A DNA stretch of 64,000 nt. Source: Atkinsonella hypoxylon (lineage: Eukaryota; Ascomycota; Sordariomycetes; Hypocreales; Clavicipitaceae). The stretch's first letter is position 1, and every line of letters starts with the position of its first letter. The notes beneath the pieces were generated by a model that worked only from the letters and a program-made list of their open reading frames with translations, was not told the DNA's origin and made no database searches. Location: positions 186,001 to 250,000 of the forward strand of contig JFHB01000003.1 in the NCBI GenBank assembly GCA_000729835.1, given 5' to 3'. This document shows positions 1 to 11,464 of the stretch, piece by piece. Both the position numbers and the translations under genes were made by a program.

Positions 1-1372
1 GTTGCGGGAGGTGCAGAGCAGGCAAGCACCCGGAGGGCGTGCCCAGTGGCAGCAAAACTGCCCGCGGCCCCTCTCCGGGTTGAGTGAGCGGCTCACACAA
101 GACGTGCACTACACGTCACGGACGAGACTCAGCTGCAGCAAGATTAGCACGGTGCCGGGCCAGCAGAGACTCGGAATCGACTCACCTCCCAGTTGAACTT
201 CTCGGCTTCCTGAAGTTGTGGGTTGCTCAAATACTTGCCGATATAACGGCCCGAATCCTAGCCGGATTAGCCCCGAACACAGGTCGAAATTGAACTAGGC
301 CTCTTACCTAATAATCTCCACTACGGGAGGGCGTGGATGTTTAGGGTGATGCCATTAAGGCGGCTGTGCTGGTCAGCCGCCGACCCGGAACCGAGCCGCA
401 GTTGGGTCGTCTACGGAATACACTCACCGGAATACAAAAATATGGGGCGGACCAGGCAAAACCCAAAAATAAAATACGACACGGAACTAGTTACAGACGT
501 CCGTAAACGGGTCGAATGAGGAGGGCTAGAACCAGCGGAAAGGAACGCTTACTTTTAGGAGAGATGTAGGAAGAAAAGAAGGAAGAAACAGAGGAAGAGG
601 GAGAGGAGCCTCTTTTAACCCCTCCTTTAGGTAGCAGGGTAGGAAGGAGCAAAGGCCCGCTGTAGAGGAAACTACCTACCTAAGTTAAAGGAGTTTTTAG
701 CCCAAGTCCCAAAGACGGATCCAGAAAACGCCAGAGAACAGGGCACTAGTGCAATCAAAGATGTAGTACGGCTGATTGATATATCTGTTTGTATAACAAG
801 GAAGCCGAAGATACACCCCCTTTTGCGTGGATACTTTATACTTTAGGCATTGCGGTGTTATGCATTACTAATGTAGGTATTGCTTGTACCCATAGAGTAC
901 TCACACGTAGATATCACTCGCATGTAGATGTCGCTTACAGTACATATAGGGATCACTTGCCTGTAGATATCATATACGCCCTATAGCCTTAAGATACGTG
1001 TAACGCCCTATTGTAGTTCCACGTATACTAGTGCCTTGCAAGAACCTTTAAATAAGGATTGCTATTAATCATAAATTAGAGATACAATCATGTATGTGGG
1101 GAACCTTATTCGGCAGCCTCTGGCCAAGCGACCAGACGGTACCGAGTCCCCGCCCGTAGGGCTGAGAGATGCAAGGCAAGGCAGTAGCAGCTCGATGTCC
1201 TTAGGCTACTTCCTCCTCAACCCCACCTTGACCTTGACTCTTCTGTGCGTCACTCTTCCAAACCTCGACATTTGACCCATCGGCATTTGGCAAAACAGCG
1301 AAAAGTCACTTCCATCCACTGACTAGCCCCAGAGTCTCTTGATAACATCTGTCTCTCGACACATCCATCATA
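1..1372. other. Degenerate coding-like remnant and intergenic DNA
   Basis: No intact gene is visible here. Around 451-518 and 549-650 short peptide-like stretches appear on the + strand, including a Lys/Glu-rich run. At 643-840 a frame reads a plausible polypeptide (…KEFLAQVPKTDPENARE…) but has in-frame stops just upstream (616, 628, 640). Together these look like a protein-coding sequence broken by stops and frame changes, as expected for a decayed mobile element; I recognise no diagnostic domain, so the assignment is only a suspicion. From about 900 to 1000 there are imperfect GTAGATATC repeats. The last 270 bases should hold the promoter of the PI31 gene. Confidence 0.3.
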
Positions 1373-2720
1373 ATGGTCTCACCACTGAGCGTGACTGCTG
1401 TGGTGCAACGCATGGCTGATGCACTGCCTACCCATCCACCAGGCGACGACAGCCCCGATCTAGCCAGCTCGTATGAAGTCATCGCTCTGCTGGTCCATTC
1501 ATATTTCGCAGCCTTGCAATTTAGACTCTGCGGATTCAACGAAGACAAAGTACTTCGTAAGTTTTACCATCCATCTGCTGCTCCTGGCACCGCTCTCTCC
1601 TTTTCGAGGCTGACCGATTTGCACTCACAGCTGAATGTGAGAGCCTTGCGCCGAGGCTCCCCACCGGCTGGAATAGTGGGGTTAATACCATCAGTTTCAT
1701 GTATAAGCACAAGCAATCGTCTATGCACTTCCTCATTCGTGTGGACCGCATGGGAAGCAAAGTCGAAATTAGAGGCTTGGCCGTTGGAGATGAGAACATC
1801 CATCGTTTTGAGTGCAACGTGCGAGATGTCGTTGAGTCTAGTGCCTTGCCTATCCGTATCACAATGAAAGATGGTCAGGAAGACCGCAGTGATCTAGGAC
1901 AAAAGCTTGCGCAGGCGTTCGAGTCGGAAAACACAGTGACTAGTGAGTTTTGTCTCTGCTGTCTCTCAACTCTATATTCTCCCTCCTCCTCATGCCGCTA
2001 AAATAGAAGCTAAGATTTCTGAAATGTCCAGGTATGCTGCATAATTTGAAAACCAAAATCGTCCAGAAGCTCATTCCAAAGCTTCAAGTTGAAGGATACG
2101 AGGAAACAGTCGAGGCAGATGATCCAAAACCTCAAGTTGAAGAATACGAGGAAACAGTCGAGACAGAAGAGACAGCTCGGTCAGAGAGAACGAGACAAGA
2201 AGCTCGGCCTCTAGATTCGCCGTTTCAAGTCGAGCCTCGTCGTCCTGACCTGCCACATGATTTCCCCAATATTCCTCCTCATATGGCTCGTCCTCGACCA
2301 GGAGCTCCGTTGGGCGACTTCCCTCCTCCTGGTTTTGAGGATGATTACGAGATCAATCGGCCGCCTCGTGGAGGACCATTTATGCCAGGAGGCCGACATC
2401 CGTATAGTATCGGCCATGATGATCTGAATCCTCCCGCCCTGCTGCCTTACGATCCTCTTCGAGGCTCATCCGTTGGAGGCGGCTTGCCTCGTCCTGGAGG
2501 ATCTTCGGGAATGCACCCTACTTTTGATGATCCGTTGTTTGCAGGACAGGGCGGCCAAGGAAATGTCAACGAGGGCTACGATCCTCAAGCACCACCAGGG
2601 GCTCGATGGGATCCTCTTGGTCCCGGTGGACATCCCAGATTTCCTGGGCCAGGGAGTAGAATAGGGGGGCCATTTGGTGGCTCAGGGGGTGAAGGATTTG
2701 GAGGGGGACATATTATATAG
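1373..2720 (+). CDS. FUB1: PI31-family proteasome regulator (Fub1-like)
   Basis: Proteasome regulator that binds the 20S core particle; yeast Fub1 and mammalian PI31 are the known relatives. I join three exons, 1373-1556, 1631-1942 and 2032-2720 (introns 74 and 89 nt), giving 394 aa. The N-terminal PI31 fold is visible in exon 1-2 (ECESLAPRLP, then KHKQSSMHFLIRVDRMG and RFECNVRDVV). The C-terminal half is Gly/Pro-rich and disordered, with the FEDDYEINRPPRGG and GMHPTFDDPLF blocks typical of the fungal family. An imperfect 48-bp tandem duplication (2076-2171) gives two 16-residue copies in the linker. Start chosen at the first ATG before the conserved N-terminal region. Family assignment is firm; the exact second acceptor is inferred. 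Confidence 0.88.
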
Positions 2721-3288
2721 CTAGCTGCTCAACCAGGGACAGGTGTATACGTCACTCACCCCCGTCCGGAAGGGGAAAGGGTTCGAGATACGATGGAATG
2801 AAAATGAAAATGTATTCTATGACTAGCATGAGAAACTGACTTATAACCCAGATGATTAAAGGGTCCATTATTCTCGGTTTATTTTTTTTTTAAGTTTATT
2901 TTATTTTTCACTCGACAGTGGGAATAAACACATCATCTCAGCACATTGTTATTAATTTAGTGACCCAGCAAGCAGTTAGCAGGGGGTAAAATTTATATGT
3001 AGTATTCCTCTCCTTTATTAACTTAATTTTCCCTTTTCGTCTCTTTGTTCATGTTGTTTGAGTAAGGCTTTGTGGTCTGCCAGTCTCTCCCCCCCCCCCC
3101 CCAAAGCACATCAGTCTGGCAATGCCTTCCAGCAAATGCTGATTGGTATCAAGTTCGTTTTGTTGTTCTCCTATTTACAAAGGGTGTATAACACGGGAGT
3201 TCGGTTCGACAGCTGGTATTTCAGACTATAGCAACGAGAAAGAAAAAAAAAGGCGATTGGTATGTTACGTTGCATATATCACGGCAAT
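2721..3288. other. Convergent intergenic region (3' ends of PI31 and KAP114 genes)
   Basis: AT-rich spacer between two convergent genes. It holds a T-rich run near 2881-2910 and a 13-C homopolymer near 3090-3102. No gene or RNA is seen; it probably holds both 3' UTRs and polyadenylation signals. Confidence 0.6.
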
Positions 3289-6200
3289 TTACTGATTGGC
3301 AGCATTGGCAACCTGGTTGAGTTTGGTCTTCTCGTCTTCGGAGAGCATGGTATACCAATCCTGGAAGTTGGCTGCATTCTCACGGCCGCACCGAACGAAA
3401 AAGTCGGTGAGGTAGGCGTGAGTCTCGTCATCAGCACGTCGAGCAGGACCGCCTTCCATGAAGGACATCAGGTCAGCCTTGGTAGCGGCCAAGCTGAGGT
3501 CGAGCGTGTCGTCATCGTCTTCCCAATCGTCCTCGTCGTTGTCTTCGTCAAAGTCGGCTGCGGCCATGGCCGCGGCTGCTGCATTGGCGGCGGCGCCTGC
3601 ACCTGAAGCGGAAGCGAGCTCCTCAATTAGCACTTTAATTATTTTGAGGGGGGCCGGGATGATTGTGTATCGATCGGGATCTGTCGTGTCGCTTCGTGTT
3701 AGTGTACTTTCCAAACTTGGCTTTCTCCCAGCAGACCGAAGACTTACTCTGCTTGGCTCGTGAGCGAGTTTTGATTTTGCCGTCATCGGCGCCGACAATC
3801 AGATCGCCCTTGACTTTGATTTGAGCTAGACGGGGATCGTTCAACCCGTAAAGCTTAGACAGTGCGATAACACTGAGAATGCAAAAAGTTAGATCATATG
3901 CAAAGCTTCAACATGGCACCGACTGTGGCCCCGTTCATGACGTAACTTACTTTTGCCTAATTTCGTCGTAACCTGCGAAGCTGACAGAGTTCTCCAGCCA
4001 CTTAGCGAGGACAATCTGCAAGCCACTCTCTCCGTTGATTTGAATCTGGCTGAGAAACTCAACGACATCCTGAGCTCCATGGAGAGAAAGGCGGGCGAAG
4101 ATTAGAATCAATGACTGGATAAAGGCCGCAGCTTGGGCAGACGCAAGTCGATTTGCTACGGCCTGGAGGAGTTGAGGAAGGAAGGGTCCGAGCCGCTCTT
4201 GGCCAGCTTTCTCTACCAGCTCTGCAGCCAGCCCGCCGACTTCGGATGCCGAATTATCCTCGATGGACGGGCCAAGCAAGCGGTCAATGATGTGAAGACA
4301 GACCTCGAGACCAGAACGGCCATTGGAATCCTGCCAGTTGAAGACTTGTTGGTGGTCATGCGAGAGAATCCACTTGACAGTCTCAGAGCCCGGACGGAGA
4401 ACCTCTCCTTCATTCGACTCCATCAGAAGACGGTTCAGCTTAGGGAAAACAGCGGCCACAAATCCCTCTGGGAGAGGTTCAGAGCCATGCTCGGCAAGGG
4501 CATCGAGCAGCTCAACCGCAACAGTGATAAGGGGATCATCTTCGGTTACGTTAGCCACGTCGAAGGCTCCGGTCAATGTTGGTAGAGTACGAGCGCAGAG
4601 GGTGGTGAACGAGTTTCTATCGGAGAGACTGCCCACAACTTCCTCAAAAGCCTCCGAAATGAGCATAGTGACCTGGAAGTTACTGGCACCCAGCTTGGCA
4701 AGCATGAATAATAAGTCAGTAGATTGGATGTCTTCGCGAAGAGCGATCTTCGTGTCCAAGCCAATGGCTGCCCGCAAGGTCTCGGCAAGAACAACAAGAA
4801 GCTCATCTGCCTCTTCCATTTCAGCGGGATCCTTGCCGTTCATGTAAGTCTGGACTGCCGTAATGATGGGAACCTGTCGATCAGAGCCGACCCGGCCGGA
4901 GTTGATTAGCCCCTCGATAGCCTTAACACATGCGACTTGCACTACTTCAGACTCCTCGTTCGTAATTGCGTGAATCATGCGGTCCAACAAGGCAGGAGGG
5001 GTTTGGAAAGAGCGACCAATGACACCAGCCACAATATAACCACGAGCACGGAGAATCGGCTCATCAGGTTTGTTGATTGTGAAATCGACAAGCTCAAGAT
5101 AAGCGCTAGCTACAGCATCAGGAATTGTTTTGTTCAAGTCTTGGAAGTCGCTGAGGAGCATGGTGAAGAGGAATAGCGCAGATTCTTGACTACGCCAAAC
5201 TGAACCGTCACCAGGGAAGAGGGTCTTGGTAAAGCCGAAGAGACCATCGAGGGCTTTGTTGCTGAACCATTCTCCGAGTTTGATCAACAAGTCTCCCGCG
5301 GCGGTTCGGGCAGTGTAGTTGGCAGTGACCGAGGTTTCTTCCGCCAGATACAAAGAGCAATCGATGTCCCACAGCTCCTCCTCTTCCTGGGTAACGCGGG
5401 CATAACTGACCAGCATCCGCATGATCTCCACCATCCAAGGAACATCCTGAGCGGATGCATGGGCCTGCAACTGTCCGTCTAGCTCTGCCTTTACTGGGGG
5501 AGACCTGAAGCATTGATTCAGAAAATCGAGCTCTTCCAAGATGAGGAAATCTAAAGTATACGGCAGATTATCTGAGTCCTCTAAGCGACCTTGAGCGTTA
5601 GTCTTGACGTAGAGTTCCTCGTGTGAGGCTTGCAATATGTTCAACTCTTCCCACACAGTGCTAAAGAAGATAGCACTCTGAGGGAGCAGAAGATTAGGAA
5701 AGACTTTACGAATGCGTAGCAAGGTCTTGACTACTTGGAGCTTGAGAGCAATGATGTTGTTCCACGTGTCAGGCTGACTACCAGTGCTCAAGTCAGCCTC
5801 CGGCAGGCGACCTTTCAAGACACTTGTGAAGAATGGATTCCACTGAGCGAGTAGCTCTTCGGCAAAGGCCTTGACCTCGGCAGCGTGGTCATCCTTGACC
5901 ATGTTCATCAAATCGAAGCAAGATCGAAAGACGGAGATGGCCAGGGCTCGAAGCATGGGCTTACGATTCTCGTTGAGAGCGACTTCGGTCAAGGTCTTGG
6001 CAATATCCCTGGCCATTGAGAAGAACTGATCTTGCGTCAAGCTTTCGTCTACCAAGTCACCTAGTACTCTCAGAGCTCCGTGGAGCTGTGCATCGGTGCC
6101 GGATGGAATGATGTTGAGGATGGTGGGTAGTAGGTTGGGCCATTGGTCTGGAAAGTCATGAATAGCAATCTTGCCGACCGCGTAACTACAGACAGTTGTT

Positions 6201-6611
6201 AATACGTATATCGAGGCTCTATAGAGACTGTTTCGGCCGACAAGGTCCCTGGCTTAGTCGCTGGAGCAAATGTTACCTGGCTGCAATTTTGACCTTGCGG
6301 TCTTCTTCCTGGCTGAGAGCCAGGTCGAGCATCGCTTGCCTCAGAAAGGATCTTGTATCGTCGGCAATAGAGATGATGGGCTCATCATCTTGATCCCCGA
6401 CAGCCCAATTACTCTCGATGAACTGCCTCAAGGAGGTAAGGGCGGACTGACGGATGGCGGTGCTGACCGAGGTATGCGAGGCAATCTTCGCTAGAGACAC
6501 AGGATAGGCAGGGTTCGTTCGCGCACGCTTAAGCTCGAGTTCGGCCTGCTGTCGTGGACCCTGGTCGGGCAGCTGTGTGTTGGCTAGAAGTTGCACGAGC
6601 TGGTCCTCCAT
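3289..6611 (-). CDS. KAP114: Karyopherin Kap114 / importin-9-like nuclear import receptor
   Basis: Importin-beta superfamily receptor; yeast Kap114 and human importin-9 import histones, TBP and other nuclear proteins through the pore. Four exons on the minus strand (6611-6277, 6185-3951, 3872-3748, 3680-3289) give 1028 aa, close to the family's usual 1000-1040. Seen in the sequence: an importin-beta N-terminal domain at about residues 20-110 (AELELKRARTNPAYP), KIAASYAVGKIA across intron 1, helical HEAT-type repeats throughout, YTIIPAPLKIIKVLIEEL near residue 905, and a strongly acidic stretch at about 940-957, a feature known in importin-9 as a cargo-binding acidic loop. Introns are 91, 78 and 67 nt. 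The start lies just ahead of the conserved MEDQLVQLL segment. Confidence 0.92.
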
Positions 6612-9353
6612 CTTGGGCGCGTTACGTTGGCGAGGATAATAAGCCCGTTCAGAATGCAAGTCGACCAAGGCGGTGGGGGGGGGAAATGGTAGGGAGGTTG
6701 CAATCGTGAAGCTGGGGCAGTCTCGTAAGGGACAAAAAAGCCGTGGCCAGCTCGCTACTCGTCGTATCAAGCAATCTCTATGGTTGTCTAGCAGTAGGAA
6801 GCAGGTAACGGCAATTTTTTCCCTCTTCTCGGACGAGGTGGTGATGACTGATGGCTACACTTTTGCAAATTACCAAAATTATGTCGAGCGCGGGGCTATA
6901 TCGAGTGCAGGGCAAACCCGCGTCTTGGCCGCCAAAGCTTGGTGCTCATTCGACAGGGATCCACTTGTCGAGGGGTTCAACGGGCCTTGTGGTGGCGGTT
7001 ACGTGGTGAAGTGGTGAAGTGGTGAAGTGGTGAGTGGGTGAGTGAGTGGTTTGACTTCCAACTGCTGCTAATTTTCAATAGCAGAGTACATTATGTATCG
7101 GCGCCGGAATTAGGAATCCTGGGCGACATTTCGTACCTATGGCCGGTAGTTGAATCCAGTCTAAATGGCAAAAGGTAATCAGGTCGCAGAGGGAGTGGGT
7201 GAGCGAGGCGGCAGAAGTGGTGAAGGAAGCAGAGATGTCTGAGCCGACGACGGGGGAAAGGCAGTTGAGATGTGACTTGAACTTGATTGGCTGGGAGCTA
7301 TAACAGAGCCCTGTTGCCTTGAACCAGATGCTTGCTCCGGTCGGAATTGTACAATTGCTGGCTGGAGCAGCCTGTCTTACCAGCCTTACCTCCTGCTATG
7401 CCGTGTCTGAGGCCTCCGTGCCCCTTGCCTCGCAAACAACTTCAACAGTTTATCTTACTAGCAGCACCAGTATTACTGCAAGCGGTGTTTTGACGCCACA
7501 GCCATCTGCTAGGTTGTTGATCGTTAGTTTGCAGGTCAGATCCAAAAGTCGACGCTGATTCGCCGCCATCCAATGGGCGATTTAACGCTGCCCCGAGGAG
7601 ATCGTCTTCCCTCCGAAAACGCCGAAAACGCGGACACATAAATAATGCACCGCGGAGTTTTCAAATGCCGCACTAGACCTATCCGAATCAAAGGTTAGTC
7701 ACTTTTAGAGGGTTCCACACACAAGTGCCCTTAATGTTTCTCTTTGTGCTCCAGTGCCCTTTATGTCAGCAGATGTATGCGCAATAGCGCTAAAGTGCGG
7801 TTTTTAAGTTTTTATTTTTCAAATTTTTTTTTTCACAAGACAGAGATGATAGCTGCCAGAAACATATAGTAATTCTTATATAGATAAAGTAGTGATTAAT
7901 TAAACTTATTTCTCTAAGTGTTAAAGGGTTATTGTAGCTGCTGCTGCTGCTGTTGCATTGCAGCTATCAGAGCAAAAGAACAGCTCTATACGGAATAGCT
8001 TAAAAAGAAACATCAGAGGTACTTCCACACGAAAAATAGGTGTGCAGGGACCCTTCTGGTTTTGGTTAGGTCTAGTGCGTTATTTGAAGAAAACGCGGGG
8101 TGGACAAGCGAATCAGTGCAAAGGAGCAAAGGGCGTAATATGTGGAGACCAGAAACATGTGGCGCCACCGTGAAGAGATACAGATATTCGCTATCAGCGC
8201 TCGCTATGATAAGCTCCCGGTTGCGAGGTTATCTATCAGCATGCACGGACTAGTCTGCAAGCCATCCGTCCGATAACATAGAGCACGGCGTTAACTAACT
8301 ATCATATCATACAGAAGATATTAGGTACCTGGGTTGCTAGGGTGCAGAATGCGAAACTGATCCTGTAAGAGATTGACAAAAAAGGCTTGATGAAAAAAGA
8401 ATGACTTCATTTTCCTGTGTTTTTTGCGCTCTATCGCGGGAAAAAAGGAAAACAGGAAAACTATAGGAATTACCAAGGGGTAATTCGGTGGTCCTACGAC
8501 CGGTATCACTAACTACCTAGTGACGATAGTATAACTGCTTCAAAATCGCACTAATAAGGGTCTCTATCGGCGACCCCGTGTGCCCTGAAAAGCGGGGCAT
8601 CCGTGAGTAAATGCGGCCAATCAGCGGTCGCGTTCCACACCGCCTGCGGTGGATTCGCAGTGGTTCTAACAAAAAATTTTTTGTTCAGGTCAAGGTTTGT
8701 GGAGAGGGAGCGACAGGTCCACCCTCTCCAGTTGGTACCTTCCTTCTTCAGGTTCTAGTTAACTACCTAGGTATGCAGGTGTCAATTTAGTCCGACCCTC
8801 AGTATCAACCATAGAGTGGTTGTTGAACGGGCAGCGAGAGTCGAATTAAATTGACCACCCCTCAGACGTGTACTCACTCACATAAGTAAGACGGATTGGC
8901 GTGCTCACCATCGGCATCACCCATTATGCCCTTTACTTTAGATACTACTTGGCCAAGACAGTCTAGAAACCCACTAAACATTGCCATGCCGATAAGAGAG
9001 AGCTGATTCCCGGCATTTGCGCAAATATTCGCTTCGCTCATGTTCCTATAAATGGATGCAAGACGTCTGGGTTATCTCTTTATACGACCAAGACATTACA
9101 TGAGTTTCACAAAGTGCTGAGATCCAAACCAGCTTCCCAATCCTTCTTGAGATTCCATTCCTAGAAAAAGCTTGGTGAATTTGTGTTGAGAGTTGATACC
9201 AAGTGACAGCCTGGTGGAAGAGGCCTAGCCCACACAGCGAGTTGCTTGCTGTGTCTCACTTCCAATACACGCTTTTTCTTGCTTCATTTTGGATTTCGTC
9301 AAGGACTTATCAACGTGTCTGGAGTCATAAGCGCAGACTGCGTCTCCAACACC
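6612..9353. other. Intergenic region between KAP114 and the permease gene
   Basis: 2.7 kb without a convincing gene. A short frame at 7328-7558 begins with a signal-peptide-like hydrophobic segment followed by a Ser/Thr-rich stretch, but it has no recognisable domain and lacks support. From 7600 to 8500 the DNA is AT-rich with short homopolymers and a CTG run (7938-7953). At 8778-8859 an inverted repeat (arms about 12 nt, GGTGTCAATTTA) encloses a smaller hairpin (CAACC/GGTTG). A TACGGAATA motif lies at 7989-7997. Short direct repeats of GTGGTGAA occur at 7003-7033. Confidence 0.5.
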
Positions 9354-11179
9354 ATGACGATTGCACAGAGGGTCAAGAACATGGCAGACAGGCTTGCCGT
9401 TGAGTCTGAGGAGGGACTGACACAGACTCAACTCATGGTATGTACACTGCTCATCAATGAACCGATTTGGGACAGCCCTAACATGTATGCTCGTTACAAA
9501 CTAAACAGCTCACGAACCATGACTTGAAACCGGTTGAGCCAGAACGGCGGCAATGGGGCGCGTGGAATTACGTTGGCTTTTGGATAGCAGACTCGTATAA
9601 CATCAACACCTGGATGATTTCATCGTCTATGATTATTGGTGGATTGTCTTGGTGGCAGGCTTGGATCTGCGTTTGGATCGGCTATTCTATCGCGGCAGCC
9701 TTCATCGTCATGAACGGTCGTGTCGGTGCCGTATACCATATTGGTTTTCCTGTCGCAAATCGTTCTTCCTTTGGAATATGGGGTTCTCTGTGGCCTGTTT
9801 TCAACAGAGCAGCTATGGGTACGTAAAAGCATGCCATCTCCTGGAAGATTCTTGGCTTCTTTTGTCCTAGAGTACCTCCTCAACTGGACTAACGCATCAA
9901 TTTTCGTCTTGTAGCCTGCGTTTGGTATGGTGTTCAAGCTTACATCGGTGGAAACTGTGTGTACTTGATGATTCGATCCATCTGGAAATCCTGGGACCGG
10001 AAGACCATGCCAGGACACTTCGATGCTCAAGCCACCAGCACTCCTGATTTCGTCTCATTTCTTATTTTCTGGCTCTGCTCCCTGCCTGCGATCTGGTTCC
10101 CGGTGCATAAAATCCGCCATGTCTTCACGGTCAAGGCATATTTCGTCCCACCAGCCGGCGTTGCATTTTTGATATGGGCTGTTGTTCGTGGTGGAGGTGT
10201 CGGTCCAATTGTCCACAAGACCAACTCCGTCCACGGCAGTGACTTGGCTTGGCAGATGGTCAAAGGCATCATGTCGGCCATTGCCAATTTCGCCACGCTC
10301 ATCATCAACGACTGCGACTTTACAAGATTTGCCCGCAAGCCGAGAGACGCCATCTGGTCTCAGCTCTTTACCATTCCCCTTGGATTCGCCTTCACGTCCA
10401 TCATCGGCATTTTTGTGTCGTCATCCTCCAGCGTCATTTACAATGAACCTATTTGGAACCCTCTCGATCTGCTCGGTCGTTTCATCGACGACGGTGGCTC
10501 GGCGCAAAGGTTTGGCGTGTTCATTATCGCTCTGGCATTTGCCATTGCCCAGCTCGGCACTAATATCTCTGCAAACTCCATCTCAGCAGGCACAGACATG
10601 ACTGCACTCCTGCCTCGCTTCATCAATATTCGACGCGGCGGGTACATCTGCGCTGCCGTCGGATTAGCAATGTGCCCATACAACCTATTAACAAGTGCTA
10701 ACAATTTCACGACTTACCTATCTGCCTACAGTGTATTCCTCAGTTCCATTGCAGGTGTCATGTCTACGGATTACTACCTTGTACGAAAAGGCTACCTGAA
10801 TGTCAAAGGGTTGTACGATGCAAAGAAGTCGGGGCCATATTACTACACGTTTGGCGTCAATTGGCGAGGGTACGCCGCCTACGTCGCTGGCATTCTCATC
10901 AACGTGGTTGGCTTCGCTGGAGCCATTGGTCGGGATGTACCAAGAGGAGCAACATATTTGTACAACGTGAACTTCTTCTGTGGCTTCCTTGTTGCATCAA
11001 CCACGTACTGGGGTCTTTGCAAGCTCTTCCCTGTGCCTGAGACGAGCGAGAAGTGGATGGAGGTCGGTGACGAAACTGATAACTTACATGTGACATACAA
11101 CGACTCGAAAGATGGATTTGATGAAGAAAAGATCATTCCTCAGCAGGACCAAGGTGGAGATCAAGTTGGGAATTTTTAA
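9354..11179 (+). CDS. NCS1-family nucleobase/allantoin permease (Fur/Dal4 type)
   Basis: Plasma-membrane proton symporter of the nucleobase-cation-symport-1 family, Fur subgroup, whose fungal members carry uracil, allantoin, uridine or thiamine-like compounds. Three exons (9354-9437, 9509-9818, 9915-11179; introns 71 and 96 nt) give 552 aa, the usual length. Visible signatures: LTNHDLKPVEPERRQWGAW before the first membrane segment, GFWIADSYNINTWM in TM1, NGRVGAVYHIGFPV in the TM2-3 loop, NDCDFTRFARKP, and ANSISAGTDMTALLP; about 12 hydrophobic segments. The C-terminal tail is acidic and hydrophilic. The start at 9354 is the ATG nearest the conserved block; exons join in frame. Substrate cannot be decided by eye, so no symbol is given. 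Confidence 0.9.
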
Positions 11180-11393
11180 TAGTGAATTAACTAATTTAAT
11201 AGACGAGTATAGACGAAATTTCTTGATGTAGTAGTTCAAATACTACTGAAAGAACAGTGGACCATTCATTGCAAGCCGTGTGTAGCCAGCCCATGGACGA
11301 AAAAAAAAAAAAAAAACACCGTGCGTCTTTTGTTGGCGGCACGAGGGTTGTAAAGCTTACTAGTCGGTCAAGGGATGAGCAAAAGTATTATCT
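11180..11393. other. Short spacer between permease and tRNA
   Basis: 3' flank of the permease gene, with an A16 homopolymer at about 11301-11316. No gene seen. Confidence 0.5.
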
Positions 11394-11464
11394 GCCCCGT
11401 ACTGGAATCGAACCAGTGATCTTGTCATTACTAGTGACACGCTTTACCACTGAGCCAACGGGGC
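11394..11464 (-). tRNA. tRNA-Thr (anticodon AGT)
   Basis: The minus strand folds as a cloverleaf with no intron, 71 nt. Acceptor arms GCCCCGT/ACGGGGC pair fully. The D arm is GCTCAGTGGTAAAGC, the anticodon stem TGTCA/TGACA closes the loop CTAGTAA with anticodon AGT, and the T arm ACTGG-TTCGATT-CCAGT carries the B-box sequence. The base after the acceptor stem on this strand is A, the discriminator. A short run of four T follows about 8 bases downstream as a likely pol III terminator. CCA is not encoded, as expected in eukaryotes. Confidence 0.93.

Noticed and set aside
7319..7558. Possible small secreted protein with a signal-peptide-like start
   Set aside because: Ser/Thr-rich and short with no cysteine pattern, conserved domain or splice support; mentioned only in the intergenic note.
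8560..8720. GC-rich hairpin-forming stretch considered as a structural RNA (snRNA, SRP RNA, RNase P)
   Set aside because: None of the core motifs of those RNAs could be recognised.
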